A stretch of DNA of 64,000 nucleotides from Cunninghamia lanceolata (lineage: Eukaryota > Streptophyta > Pinopsida > Cupressales > Cupressaceae). The notes below the pieces were generated by a model. The model saw only the letters and a program-made list of their open reading frames with translations. It had not been told where the DNA came from and searched no databases. This document shows positions 35,109-46,500 of this stretch, in pieces (positions within the stretch are counted from its first letter, which is position 1; each line of letters opens with the position of its first letter). Both the position numbers and the translations under genes were made by a program. The DNA lies in NCBI GenBank assembly GCA_027924645.1, contig BSBN01001965.1, forward strand, positions 16,234,001-16,298,000, in the 5' to 3' direction.

Positions 35109-36887
35109 TGACGAGGGTCGTTACAGTCCTCATCATTTAATTTTAATAAATATCAATCCAAGGCGGTGTCCATGGCTGTATGCAAAAGGGAGAAGGAATA
35201 ACTTGCATGGTAGTCTTTTCTACAGAAGGGATTTGACAACAATTGCATGAAACAAACTAGGTTTAACTCTGCTGAAAAAGACAATTTAATCTAAGGAAAG
35301 CAATAACTTGAGCAGCTGATCTAATTCTGGAATAAAGGAACAGCTAAAGGAATTCTGAATAAACAAATTGCATAACAGCAAAGCAACTAAACAAACTAAG
35401 AAATGTAGTCTCTACCCTTCGGTTGGAGTGGGCCCTTGCTCCTTCCTCCGGAGAGACTAATCAATTCCAACAATCAAAAAATAGGTAGAACAATTTCTTT
35501 ATTCAAAAACCTTCAAGATCCAAATTACATGCTGCTGTAAAATAACAAAGTTCTTTCCTTCAATGAATTCTTTTACAACTTCCCTCCTTTTATTCTACGC
35601 CATAGTTCTTTATATATAACTATGGTTATTAAATTCTAATTGAGAGTCTCTCTAGAGTAGATAACTTATTCATGCAGCTAACTAAACTTATTTATCTAGT
35701 TAACTAAACTTATTCATTTAGTTAACTGATTATACAATTGCTGATTACAAGGCAAAACATGCAGTCTTTTAGAAAGACATGCAATGACACTAAGTGTGTA
35801 TTCTTTGCATGGAAAAATTACTCATAATTAGATCCATTAATTTAGGAGTAATTATAATCAATCTATCCTTCAGAAAATCTTAGAGTGTGTGTTGGTAGAT
35901 TGGAAGAATTTGTAGCAATTTCATAAAGTATTTGTGGAACATCTTCAGAGCTTGTGGAATAGTCAACTTCCATCATAAATTGATCATTTAATTTATGAGA
36001 TCTTCTCAAATGATTTCTAGGTTTTGTTCCCCTAAATTTTGGCTTTCCAGATCATTTTGAATTTCTAAATTATGTTAAGAAACGAGAGAGATATCGCAGT
36101 TTTACTGAAACTGGTTTTCTTGACTTTTCTATTCTGTGTCTTCGTGTTCTGTAATAGTTAACTTATATCATTAACCATTTATTCATTTTAATGAATCTCT
36201 TCAAAACACCTTCATATATTTGCTCCCCTCTCTTTAAGCTTTCTGGATCATTTTGAAATTCTAATTTTTGTTAAGAAATGAGTGAGATATTATAGTTTTA
36301 CTGAAACTGTATTTTTGACTTCTGCATCTCCAGCGCTCTGTGCATCTCCGGCGCTCTATCCATCTCCGACGCTCTGTGCATCTCCAGAGCTCTTTCCATC
36401 TCCAGCGCTCTGTGCATCTCTGGAGCTCTATCCATCTCCGGTGCTCTGTCCATCTCCAGCGCTTTGTGCATCTCCAGAGCTCTGTCCATCTCTGGCGCTC
36501 TGTGCATCTCTGGAGCTCTGTGCATCTCCGGTGCTCTGTGCATCTCCGGAGCTCTGTGCATCTCCGGCGCTCTGTGCATCTCTGGCGCTCTGTGCATCTC
36601 TGAAGCTCTGTCCATCTCCAGAGCTCTATAATTTTGAAACTCTGCAACTTAACATAAAATAGACTTTCTCTTCACTTTATTGATAAAATAAATGTTGATC
36701 TCAAAGTGAACATGTAATATCAAGATAAACTCATGCATGGCATTGATCATTGCATTTAGACAAGTTTATTTGATATTTAGCTACAAATCTTCAAACCCAT
36801 ACTCAAGTGCACTTCAAAAACTAATTTAATGAAGAGAAAATATATGCTTTTATTTGACTAAAGATGAGACACTTTATGGTCTCATCA
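35109..36887 (-). repeat. 3' LTR of the minisatellite element
   Basis: The plus strand starts TGACGAGGGTCG and ends ATGGTCTCATCA. It carries a candidate TATA region (minus strand TATATATAA at 35610-35619) and the 18-bp array upstream of it in minus-strand terms, that is in U3. Confidence 0.92.
36325..36630 (-). repeat. 18-bp minisatellite, 17 units, in 3' LTR
   Basis: Exactly 17 contiguous units of the type CATCTCCAGCGCTCTGTG. The first half (CATCTCC/T) is constant; the centre varies among AGCGCT, GGCGCT, AGAGCT, GGAGCT and GGTGCT; the end is CTGTG, CTATC or CTGTC. Because 18 is divisible by 3 and most frames lack stops, long overlapping ORFs of hexapeptide repeats appear on both strands (36261-36662). 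These are by-products of the array. Confidence 0.97.
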
Positions 36888-36902
36888 TCTCCCCCACATT
36901 TA
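36888..36902 (-). other. Polypurine tract
   Basis: The minus strand reads TTAAATGTGGGGGAGA directly before the LTR start TGATGAGACC. Confidence 0.8.
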
Positions 36903-36949
36903 AGAGGTTGTAGGTCCTCCTGCACTTCATAATCATCTTTTTGAGGTAA

Positions 36950-37320
36950 CCTCTTTGCTTTTATTGCAGTTGCTCTGGAGATGCCTTATAGTTGCTATTT
37001 TGGTGTTATCTGGAGTAGCTGTTCTAATGATCTTTGGATTTACCATTCTAATAATCTCTAGAACTCATACCCTGTTGTGCATCTACAAATCTATTACCAT
37101 GTTGATCCCTGGAGTTGGTGCTTGCTGTTCATCTCTAGAGCTAATACTTTGCTGATCTCCAGAGCTAATGTTCTTTTGATCTCCAGCGTTGACACCTTGC
37201 TGTCCATATCTGGAGTTGATGTTCTGTTGAACTCCAGAGCTACTATTTTGAGTGATCTGGAGATGCTGTTTTGAGAGCTCCAGAGTTGCTGTTTTGATTT
37301 CTAGAGTTGTTTTTAGCTAA
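36950..37320 (-). repeat. Degenerate longer relatives of the 18-bp unit
   Basis: Between purine tract and ORF, the words CTCCAGAGCTA, CTCCAGCGTTG, CTGGAGTTG and TCTAGAGCTA recur every 24-33 bp, separated by TGCTG/TTTTG spacers. They share the core CTCCAG(A/C)G(C/T)T with the LTR array. Confidence 0.65.
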
Positions 37321-37543
37321 GTCCATCATAGTCTTCCATGTGACCACCATGCACCAGTTAGTTCTCCATCTTTTAGCCCATATTTTGCATAATGCATGTA
37401 AAGAGGTCTTCAACTTCTGAAAGCTAAAATATCTACAAGAGTTCTTGGAAGCAACAAATTGTATAGAAAAAACATGTGCAAAGCACTTATTTGTAGAAAA
37501 GAAACCTACCCTAACCTACTCTACTTAGTGATGTAGAGATAGG

Positions 37544-38068
37544 TTACACAAAACCATTGACTGGTTGGAGAAAATAACTTCCTTTTCTCAAAATAAGGAT
37601 CCATGCATTTAACTTTCTAAAAGAAAAGGAAAACCATGAGAAGAAGATGACTGAAAATTTGAACTTTGATGCTTCACCTTCCTTTGAAATAACAGCCTCC
37701 TCCATAATTTCTGACTCTAGCACATGCATGGGCTGATTGAAGAGATCTTGCAACCTTTCCTTACATTCTGGTGCATGCATGATTAGAGGCAGCTCCTTGC
37801 TGTTCATGGGTTGATTGGAGAGATCTTGAAACCCATCCTCATATTCTGGTACATACATGATTAGAGGCAACTCCTTGCTATTCTTCAAATATCTGATCAG
37901 GCAGCCCTCCTTGGACATTGTAGGCATCCAAATAATACTCTGCCATACAACCTCCTCCAGTGGAGACAAGATTTCTTCATTATACTCGTTACCTATTGCA
38001 AGCAATAGGGCATCAATGTCTCCTTCTAAAATACATTTTTCCTTACTAGACATTTGAGTCATGGTCAT
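37544..38068 (-). CDS. Unknown 174-codon ORF of the minisatellite element
   Basis: Minus strand, start ATG at 38068. The protein is acidic in its first two thirds (KEKCILEGDIDALLLAIGNE, LSPLEEVVWQ). It contains an internal duplication of about 26 residues: NSKELPLIMYVPEYEDGFQD and NSKELPLIMHAPECKERLQD, each followed by a NQPM motif. The C-terminal third is aromatic and basic (KFKFSVIFFSWFSFSFRKLN). I recognise no family. It is the only ORF of the element; upstream codons to about 38150 in the same region also look coding-like (KVLACKEGEKSC). It may be a remnant of a gag-like protein or an unrelated captured gene. Confidence 0.45.
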   Translation of the reverse strand: MTMTQMSSKEKCILEGDIDALLLAIGNEYNEEILSPLEEVVWQSIIWMPTMSKEGCLIRYLKNSKELPLIMYVPEYEDGFQDLSNQPMNSKELPLIMHAPECKERLQDLFNQPMHVLESEIMEEAVISKEGEASKFKFSVIFFSWFSFSFRKLNAWILILRKGSYFLQPVNGFV

Positions 38069-38304
38069 TCAGTTGAAGAGGCTGCACAAGAGCTGAAATT
38101 ATAGAACAACAAGATTTTTCACCTTCTTTACATGCAAGAACCTTATGATTTGGATCTATAGCTTGGGGAGATTTTTGGCATACAGATATCTTTTGAGGAA
38201 CTTCTTTTATCTACCTAGACTTCAAAACAATAAATCTAAAAAGACTACCAAACTAATTTTCCCCTCTTTTTGACCTGCTGTCACCAGATCAACAACAACT
38301 CCCT

Positions 38305-38333
38305 AATGACACCTATCCCTGGCAACGGCGCAA
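38305..38333 (-). other. Primer-binding site, GCGCCGTTGCC type
   Basis: The minus strand reads TTTGCGCCGTTGCCAGGGAT just inside the 5' LTR. The TGGCGCCGTTGCCGGGGA site of many plant Ty3 elements differs from this by a few bases. Confidence 0.7.
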
Positions 38334-38337
38334 AAAA

Positions 38338-40117
38338 TTATGAGGGTCATTGCAGTCCTCATCATTTAATTTTAATAAATATCAATCCAAGGCGGTGTCC
38401 ATGGCTATATGCAAAAGGGAGAAGGAATAACTTACATGGTAGTCTTTTATACAGAAGGGATTTGACAACAATTGCATGAAACAAACTAGGTTTAACTCTA
38501 CTGAAAAAGACAATTTAATCTAAGGAAAGCAATAACTTGAGCAGCTAATCTAATTCTGGAATAAAGGAACAGCTAAAGGAATTCTAAATAAACAAATTGC
38601 ATAACAGCAAAGCAACTAAACAAACTAAGAAATGTAGTCTCTGCCCTTCGGTTGGAGTGGGCCCTTGCTCCTTCCTCCGGAGAGACTAATCAATTCTAGC
38701 AATCAAAAAATAGGTAGAACAACTTCTTTATTCAAAAACCTTCAAGATCTAAATTACATGCTGCTGTAAAATAACAAAGTTCTTTCCTTCAATGAATTCT
38801 TTTACAACTTCCCTCCTTTTATTCTACGCCATAGTTCTTTATATATAACTGTGGTTATTAAATTCTAATTGAGAGTCTCTCTAGAGTAGAGAATTTATTC
38901 ATGCAGCTAACTAAACTTATTTATCTAGTTAACTAAACTTATTCATTTAGTTAATTGATTATACAATTGCTGATTACAAGGCAAAACATGCAGTCTTTTA
39001 GAAAGACAAGCAATGACACTAAGTGTGTATTCTTTACATGGAATAATTACTCATAATTAGATCCATTAATTTAGGAGTAATTATAATCAATCTATCCTTC
39101 AAAAAATCTTGGAGTGTGTGTTGGTAGATTGGAAGAATTCGCAACAATTTCATAAAGTATTTCTTGAACATCTTCAGAGCTTGTGGAACAGTCAACTTCT
39201 ATCATTAACTGATCATTTAATTTATGAGATCTTCTCAAATGATTTCTGGGTTTTGTTCCCCTAACTTTCATCTTTCTAGATCATTTTGAATTTCTAAATT
39301 TTGTTAAGAAACAGGAGAGATATCATAGTTTTACTGAAACTAGTTTTCTTGACTTTTCTGTTTTGCGTCTTCGCATTCTGTAATAGTCAACTTATATCAT
39401 TAACCATTTATTCATTTTAATGAATCTCTTCAAAATGCCTTCATAGATTTGTTCCTCTCTCTTTAAGCTTTTTGGATCATTTTGAAATTCTGATTTTCGT
39501 TAAGAAATGAGTGAGATATTACAGTTTTACTGAAACTGTATTTTTGACTTCTGCATCTCCAACGCTCTGTGCATCTCCGGCGCTCTATCCATCTCCAATG
39601 CTCTATGCATCTCTAGAGCTCTATGCATCTCTGGAGCTCTGTCCATCTCTGGCGCTCTGTGCATCTCTGGAGCTCTGTCCATCTCCGGTGCTCTGTCCAT
39701 CTCCAGCACTCTGTGCATCTCCGGAGCTCTATCCATCTCCAGCACTCTGTGCATCTCCGACACTCTGTGCATCTCCAGAGCTCTGTGCATCTCTGGTGCT
39801 CTGTCCATCTCTAGCACTCTGTGCATCTCTGGAGCTCTCTCCATCTTTGGAGCTCTATAATTCTGAAACTCTGCAACTTAACATAAAATAGACTTTTCTC
39901 TTCACTTTATTGATAACATAAATGCTGATCTCAAAGTGAACATGTAATATCAAGATAAACTCATGCATGGCATTGATCGTTGCATTTAGACAAGTTTATT
40001 TGATATTTAGCTACAAATCTTCAAACCCATACTCAAGTGCACTTCAAAAACTGATTTAATGAAGAGAAAATATATGCTTTTATTTGACTAAAGATGAGAC
40101 ACTTTATGGTCTCATCA
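38338..40117 (-). repeat. 5' LTR of the minisatellite element
   Basis: Near-identical partner of 35109-36887. Its inner start reads TTATGAGGGTCA, where the other has TGACGAGGGTCG. TATATATAA (minus) recurs at about 38839-38848. Confidence 0.92.
39554..39859 (-). repeat. 18-bp minisatellite, 17 units, in 5' LTR
   Basis: Again exactly 17 units in 306 bp. The order of variant units differs from the other LTR in the middle, although the flanks are nearly identical. Hexapeptide-repeat ORFs at 39511-39891 are artefacts of the array. Confidence 0.97.
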
Positions 40118-40122
40118 CATAG
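40118..40122. other. Target-site duplication CATAG, right copy
   Basis: Directly follows the LTR end GGTCTCATCA at 40117 and matches 35104-35108. Confidence 0.85.
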
Positions 40123-40367
40123 CTTCTCCATATTTTCATGCAGACCTCTCAAGTCTTGACTAGATCATCTTCAAACACATATCTACAAACCCTTTGATGT
40201 GCATTCTTTGATCTTCATCTAGCTGGGATCTTCACTTCATAGAGCTTCACTGTCTTCACTGATCTTCTCTATTTTTTATAAGACTAATTTTCTCAATATC
40301 CTTAGCATACAACTCATCTAATCTTTGACATCAATGTAACAGGGGTATGTTGACATTAATGACAACA
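40118..40367 (-). repeat. 3' LTR of Copia, proximal part
   Basis: It begins with the second CATAG duplication and ends GACATTAATGACAACA at 40367, that is TGTTGTCATTAATG on the minus strand. Confidence 0.75.
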
Positions 40368-40746
40368 TTGGTTAGGCCCATACTTGTAGCATTCTCCCCC
40401 TTTATCATTGATGGCAATATATAATGTGTAAAATTGTTTTAACCATCAAAACAAAAACTTCTCCTCACTAATTGACATAGCTCCCCCTATCAATAACAAC
40501 CACTCACATGTCTTCTCTTCCTTTACCACTCCCCCTTTGATTAGCAACCACTTTGTGTTTTTTACATGTCTTTTCTCCCCCTTTGACATCAATAGCAAAG
40601 GGCACATACTTGTAACCACTTCACATACTTTTGAATCATATAGACTACTCCCCCTAAGTATTAGCATCCTAAAATCAATCTAGATCACAAGGTATGACTG
40701 TGGGATCCACCGGACTGATGCACATTAGTGCACCTTAATTAAGAAC
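40368..40746 (-). other. Copia 3' untranslated region with polypurine tract
   Basis: The minus strand carries GATAAAGGGGGAGAATGC (40390-40407), a typical Copia purine tract, followed by 22 bases up to the LTR. No ORF of note; 40446-40667 is short and unsupported. Confidence 0.7.
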
Positions 40747-42559
40747 TCAAGGGGTAATAACCCCTAACTTCTCCCTGAGATACTCAAAAGAGTCTTTAGG
40801 TAGAGGTTTAGTAAAAATGTCTACAATTTGATCCTTTAAGGGCACAAACTCCAATCTGACTTTATTCTTCTTCACCTGCTCTCTCAAAAAGTGGAACTTG
40901 ATGGATATATGTTTTGTCTTTTAATGCAATACAGGATTTTTTGATATATTTATTGCACTTGAATTATCACAAAAGATTGTGATAGGTTCTTCATACTACA
41001 CTCTAATATCTCTTAGCATTTGCTTCATCCACAATACTTGAGTGCAACTGCCTACTACTGCAATATACTCTGCTTCTACAGTGGACAAAGATATTTCCTC
41101 TTGTTTCTTACTTAGCTAGGAAACCAATATTTTTCCCAAAATGAATGCACCGCCACTGGTAGTCTTCTGGTCATCCACATCTACCCAATCAACATCTATA
41201 TATGCATGAAGAGAGAAATCATGATCCTTAGGATACCATAATCCATACTCAACTATTCCCTTTAGATATCTAAGAATTCTTTTGATTTCCATGACATGAG
41301 ACTCTCTAGGATCAGCTTAGAATCTGGGAACAAGACCAACAACATTCATAATATCAGGTCTAGTTTGAGTAAGGTATAGAAGTCCTCTAACCATTGACCT
41401 ATACTTTTTCTAATTAGTCTTAGGGGATTCATCATCTTTACTCAGCTTACATCTGGTTGCCATGGGAGTATTCATTGCCTTTGAATCTTCCATCCCAAAT
41501 TTCTTCAACAATTCTTTCACATATTTGGTTTGAGATATGAAGATTCCTTTCTTTGTTTGAATGATTTACAGACCCAAGAAGAAATTCATTTCCCCAAACA
41601 TAGACATCTCAAATTCACTTTGCATTTGATTTGCAAAAGTCTTGCACATACTATCTTTCCCCCCCAAAATGATATCATCAACAAATACTTCCACAATCAA
41701 GATATTCTCATGATCAATCTTAAAATATAGATTACTGTTAGCAATACCTTTGTTGAAACCAAACTTCAAAATATGTTTGTCCAATCTTTCAGACCAGGCT
41801 CTTGGGGCTTGTTTAAGTCCATACAATGCCTTCTTCAACTTGCAGACCATATCTCCATGATCAAACAATTGGAATCCATCCAGTTGCTCAATGTATACCT
41901 CTTCTTCCAAATCACCATTTAGGAAAGCAGACTTGACATCCATCTGATATACCTTGAAATCCTTGAAGGCAACAAAGGTAAGAAATAATATGACTGCTTC
42001 AATTCTTTCCACCGGAGAAAAAGTTTTTTCAAAGTTAATTCCTTCTACTTTAGAATAACCCTTACAGACCAATCTGGCTTTGTTTCTTACTACTTCATCT
42101 TCTTCATTTAGTTTATTCCAGAAGACCCACTTAGTCCCAATCACATTTTTGTCCTTAGGTCTGGGAACAAGATCCCAAGTGTGATTCTTTTCAATCTACA
42201 TCAATTCTTCCTCCATTGCTTTAGCCCAACTTTCATCATTTTAATCTTCACTTATTATTTTTGGTTCAATTTTTGAAATCAAATAATACTTCACTAAATC
42301 TTGAGAAATTTTTCTTCTTATTTGAACACCTTTGCTTCTATCTCCTATGATCTAATCCTTAGAATGATTCAGTCTTACATACCTGGGAGTTTGGGGATTT
42401 TCTTACACTTCTAATTCTTGGACAGGTTCATCCAAACTTGTCTCTTCTTCTTGTATTTTAGGATTCTCTTGATCAGTCTGAAGGGATTGTTCTCCTTGGT
42501 CTGAGATGTCATTCTAATCATCTTCTTCATACTCATAAAACCTTGAGGGAATTTCCATG
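40747..42559 (-). pseudogene. Copia RT and RNase H
   Basis: Minus strand. The 192-codon open part, 41566-42144, is [74 protein letters not shown], and the active site [10 protein letters not shown] (usual YVDDIIFG). The frame runs on below 41566 with LLKKFGMEDS, the TRPDI region, then RNase H: LHAYIDVDWVDVDDQKTTSGG, LSTVEAEYIAVV, FCDNSSAINISKNP, DIFTKPLPKDSFEYLREKLG, ending with TGA at 40747. Six stops occur inside, mostly where family members have Gln. Upstream to 42559 is the acidic linker before RT (EIPSRFYEYEEDD), which continues across the Tat insertion at 60793. Confidence 0.9.
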
Positions 42560-42564
42560 CCTTT
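42560..42564. other. Target-site duplication CCTTT, left copy
   Basis: Lies directly before the Tat LTR start at 42565. The right copy, 60788-60792, reads CCTTC (one mismatch). Joining the flanks keeps the Copia linker in frame (minus strand VDEG, then MEIPSRF). Confidence 0.8.
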
Positions 42565-43557
42565 TGTAGACACCTAACAATGTCTCGACCACCAAAATAA
42601 CTCTTGATATCCCTAATCATGTCAATTTCCCTCATAAACCAATTAATTAAATTTTATTTAATTAATTATCCCTTCATTACCCCATTTTTCATCAACTTAT
42701 CCCAGACAATTGAATTAATTTCATTAATTCAATAGTTTCAAAACCTAGCCAAATGAATTTAGTAAATATGCAATATATACTAAATCATTTTTTCCCTTTT
42801 GCCACTAAATTCAATTAATTAGTTAAAATCATGCTAACTAATTAATTTAACCCATTTATTCTAGCCCTAGGGTTAATTAAATAAAATCAATCTTTAATTA
42901 ACCCTAAAACCCTCATTTGGATGGTTGAACCTAGTTTAACCCACTCTCCCACATTCTCCAAATAAAGAAATGGGAATAAATCCACCTAAAATCCCACATC
43001 ACAATAAATAATCATTTTTCCTATGCCTCTGCCTCTATTTCCCCCCAAATGAATTTTTAATTCATTTGCATTTCCCCCCATGAATCTTTTATTTAGAAAT
43101 AATCTTCCCTCCATAACTTATTTAATAATTTCCCCTTCCCCAAAATGAATAAAAGAATCACTTTTATTCATAGCCATCCATTCTCCTAGATTAGATCTAG
43201 GCCCTCCATATCATCTCCATCCTCCACCATTGATATTTCCAATCAATCTCCACCCTCGGATCAAAATCCCTTCCAATAATCTATAAATAGAGCCTCTCCC
43301 AAGCCATTTTCAAGAAGCCAAGTCTATGCAAAGCCATAATGCCAAAATCACTCTTGAGCTAGGATAGTGAGTTGCACAACTTGAATGAGTATTTCACATT
43401 GGAATCTATTGTCTAGGGATCATCTTGGTCTTAGGAGCTTGTTTGGGTGCAATGGCTCCTTCCTCCCTTGATGGGATTGGGTCTTCATGTGAGGTATAAC
43501 TTTTGTGTTTATGCATTTAGTTTGTATTTTTAACCTCATTTGTTTTCCTAATCTACA
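42565..43557 (+). repeat. 5' LTR of Tat element (993 bp)
   Basis: Starts TGTAGACACC and ends CTAATCTACA, with 6-bp inverted ends. It is rich in AATTAATT and CCCC words and carries a TATA box at 43281-43290 (CTATAAATAG). It aligns without length change to 59795-60787. Confidence 0.95.
43281..43290 (+). promoter_or_regulatory. TATA box of Tat LTR
   Basis: CTATAAATAG followed by AGCCTCTCCC, conserved at 60511-60520 in the 3' LTR. Spacing fits transcription starting about 30 bases downstream, leaving about 240 bp of R-U5. Confidence 0.65.
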
Positions 43558-43577
43558 TTGGCACACCCGGTGGGACC
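43558..43577 (+). other. Primer-binding site region
   Basis: TTGGCACACCCGGTGGGACC follows the 5' LTR directly. A TGG-starting 18-mer is expected here; I cannot name the tRNA with confidence. Confidence 0.6.
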
Positions 43578-46500
43578 CATAAGGTCTAGTCTAACTTGTT
43601 TCTGTGAGTTTTGGTGTGAGATACAGGTGTTTTGCAGGTGTAGCACCATCATACCCTCGTAGTGGCGCCATCACTGGCTCAGTTCAGCGCTATTCTCTGT
43701 TTTGGCACTATTTCTGCACAGCACATTCTACTTCTTGCATTCACTCACATTTTTTTGTTTTAAGATCTTCTTGTTATTTCTGGTGTTCTTTCACTCTCAG
43801 TTTACATAGAGATGTTGAAGTTGCAAAGGGGGTTTATGTCAAAAATTTTACAAGGGGTCTAAATAGACACTTTAGTTTTGATATCATCTCATTTTTCATT
43901 TACTCCGACTAACAAGGCTAACAAGACCTTGGTTTTACTATCTGACCCTTTGCATTGTGTAGAAAAAATTACTTTTTTGTAGGACGAACATGTTCAGTGT
44001 CGTATCAGTGCCATCACTCAGATTGGCGCCATCCGTAGGTTAAGCAGGCTCTCTGGAAAGTCGCACAATGGTGCTCTCCTATAGCTATATTGACACTATC
44101 GTCTATTTCAGCGCTTTCTAATCAGTTTATTGGCACTAAAATATATATTAGTGCTTTTTCTATAACATAGTAGTACCATTGTGTATTTTGTCACTTTCAC
44201 AGTCTTAGATTAGCGCCATACGTTTAATCAGTGCCATTTCTTGTAAGTCAGGTTGTTCTGCCTGCAGTGGTGCTTTCACATACCTGTTTTAGCACTATTT
44301 TAAAAAAAAATAACTTTGTTGTCTGTGCAAGTGTTGACAAGGGTTTTGCAGGTTCTTATCATCCTTTGCAAGATACTAACAAATTGTTTGCAGGGTTCTG
44401 TTAGTTTTTCTTGCACAACATCATTTCATGTGGGACTTAAAAATAAACCTTTCTTTTGGCATTCTAGTTAGACAACACTTCAATTTGGTGTTTTAAAATG
44501 GATCAAACAAACAAACAACTCTGTTTGTGTGAAGTGTGTATGCCAATAACATTTACTCTTTGATGTGCCAACAACTATCAAAACACTTCAATTTTGGGCT
44601 TTAAAATGAACCACAAATTTGCATATAGCATCTTGGTTAAAAAGAACAACAACTTGCATCTCTCACGCATGTAACCAAGAAAATCATCTTAATTGTTTGA
44701 AGTGTCTTGTGCTCTTTTTGTTTGTAATGTGACAGAGCATATGCTCTTCCCTCGCACCATTTTGGTGACCTTGGGAATCAAAAGCTCATCACAAAACTTG
44801 CAAAAACCACACGCCATTTAAATCTAGAAGATCTAAAATGAACCATGCTTAGTGTGATACAATCATTTAGAATACGTATGCTCTCCCCTTGCACCTTTAA
44901 GTGAACTTGGGGATCAAAAGTAATTTTATGATTGTATTGCTTTTGTAATCCTTAGAGGGCCTGCCACCCCGCTTCAAAAGGTGGGAACGACCCAAGCAAC
45001 ATCAAGCTAAAGCCAAGCTCTTCCAAGCTGCTAGATAAAATAAGGCATTTGGGATGAAAGTCTCAAGCGATAGGTGTTGTTGTGTTATACCGATAGCCAA
45101 CCTCCCCCAAAACCCTCCAAGGCATAACCCTTGGAGGCTGGGAGACTCCATAACAAAGAGTAGCGCTGCCGCACGTATAACCACCTGAACAGATGCCCTT
45201 ACTACAAACCTTTGTTTTAGCAAGCCAAAATCCTTCTATTTGTTGACGTAGAGGGGAAACCCTTGAAGCAGCCCTGATCCATGCGGTTCTTAGCTGAGGT
45301 AGCAGGGAAAATCTAAAGGTTTGGTGACGGACAAGCCTTATAAGAAACCCAGATCTTGGTATGCGTGAGAAGTGTGTGCAATTGTAAGGAGGAGCCGATG
45401 CTACAAAGATCCTGGAGCTACCTGCTTTGAATAGGCACAGCTAGGGGATTCAACAAATACTGTCACATTCTCGCCTTAGGTTGTGAAAAGTGCTTTTTCC
45501 AACAAAATCATACGTCATTTCACAAAACAAAAAATCTTGGTTGTTGTGAATTCATGTGCTTAATTGTGTGTTAAATGTACTTTTATTATTCAAAAACAAC
45601 CTGCCAAGAGACATTGAAAATAATTTGATCAAAATCCCATCAAAGAAAATCCAAATTTGTCTTCAAAAGTCTATTTGCCCTATTTCAACGCCATATCAAT
45701 CTGATTGTGGCACCATTTCACCCGTGGATTGGTTCTATTCACAAATTGACTAGCCTAAAACAGAGACCTAGTTAGTTGTGATCCTCACCATCTGCACTGC
45801 CATAATCCATAGTCACATTCCAAAAAATCTGACAACAGTCCATCCATTTTCTTCTGAATTTCTCAAAAATCACACCTTCTCTTTTAACCTTAGAGGATTA
45901 ATCACCACCATTTTTAGACCCCTTTGCCATATCAAACCCATCCAAATTCCTATCCACTTATCTTCAGTGATTTTTACATACCTTTTGGACCAAATCAAAA
46001 TCCTTGTCATAAGAAAATCATTCCGAAAATCCCCAAGAAAATCTCCCAAATCAAAACATCACCAAAATTTTGTCATCCTTTTGAGCTAAAAGTTGACCTA
46101 GATTTTCTCCTACACACATCATACCTTGCTTGGAAAGTCAATAGTCTACCTTCCAAGTGAAATCATTATCCCTCTTTGTGTAAGGTCATTACTCAACCCC
46201 AAACAAAGAAAGACATCCCTTTTGTGCAAACAACAAATCTAGGTCCTATCTAAGCTCAATTTGTTGACTACCAAAATCATCCATATCACACATCAAAAAA
46301 TCAAACATCAAACAAAATCTCCTCCAAAAATAAACATCATCTTTGGTCCAACATTTATGCAAAATCAATATCAGCCCTCCACATCACCTTTCGATTGAAA
46401 CCACTAGCAAATACATCCACCACATCACCTCTTCTACCTCACCACATTACCACATCCCTCTTTGGGTCCAACATAATCAATCAAATCCTCTAAGGCATCC

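Larger units (their letters stand above)
35109..40117 (-). mobile_element. Non-autonomous LTR element with LTR minisatellites (5,009 bp)
   Basis: LTRs 35109-36887 (1,779 bp) and 38338-40117 (1,780 bp) flank a 1,450-bp interior. The 5-bp duplication CATAG is perfect (35104-35108 and 40118-40122). A purine tract (36888-36900) and a GCGCCGTTGCC primer site (about 38310-38333) give minus-strand orientation. The only interior ORF (37544-38068) is of unknown type; there is no gag, protease or pol. Each LTR carries a 306-bp array of 17 x 18 bp. It sits inside the 3' LTR of the Copia element. Confidence 0.92.

Noticed and set aside
36325..36630. CRISPR-like periodic repeat
   Set aside because: Units are contiguous, with no unique spacers, and lie inside plant LTRs.
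36261..36662. Five overlapping ORFs of 87-128 codons with hexapeptide repeats
   Set aside because: They arise from an 18-bp tandem array without stops in most frames; the same set appears at 39511-39891. No start context or domain supports coding.
45002..45223. Minus-strand 73-codon ORF in the Tat leader
   Set aside because: No domain, and it lies over the GC-rich structured island of the leader; likely chance.
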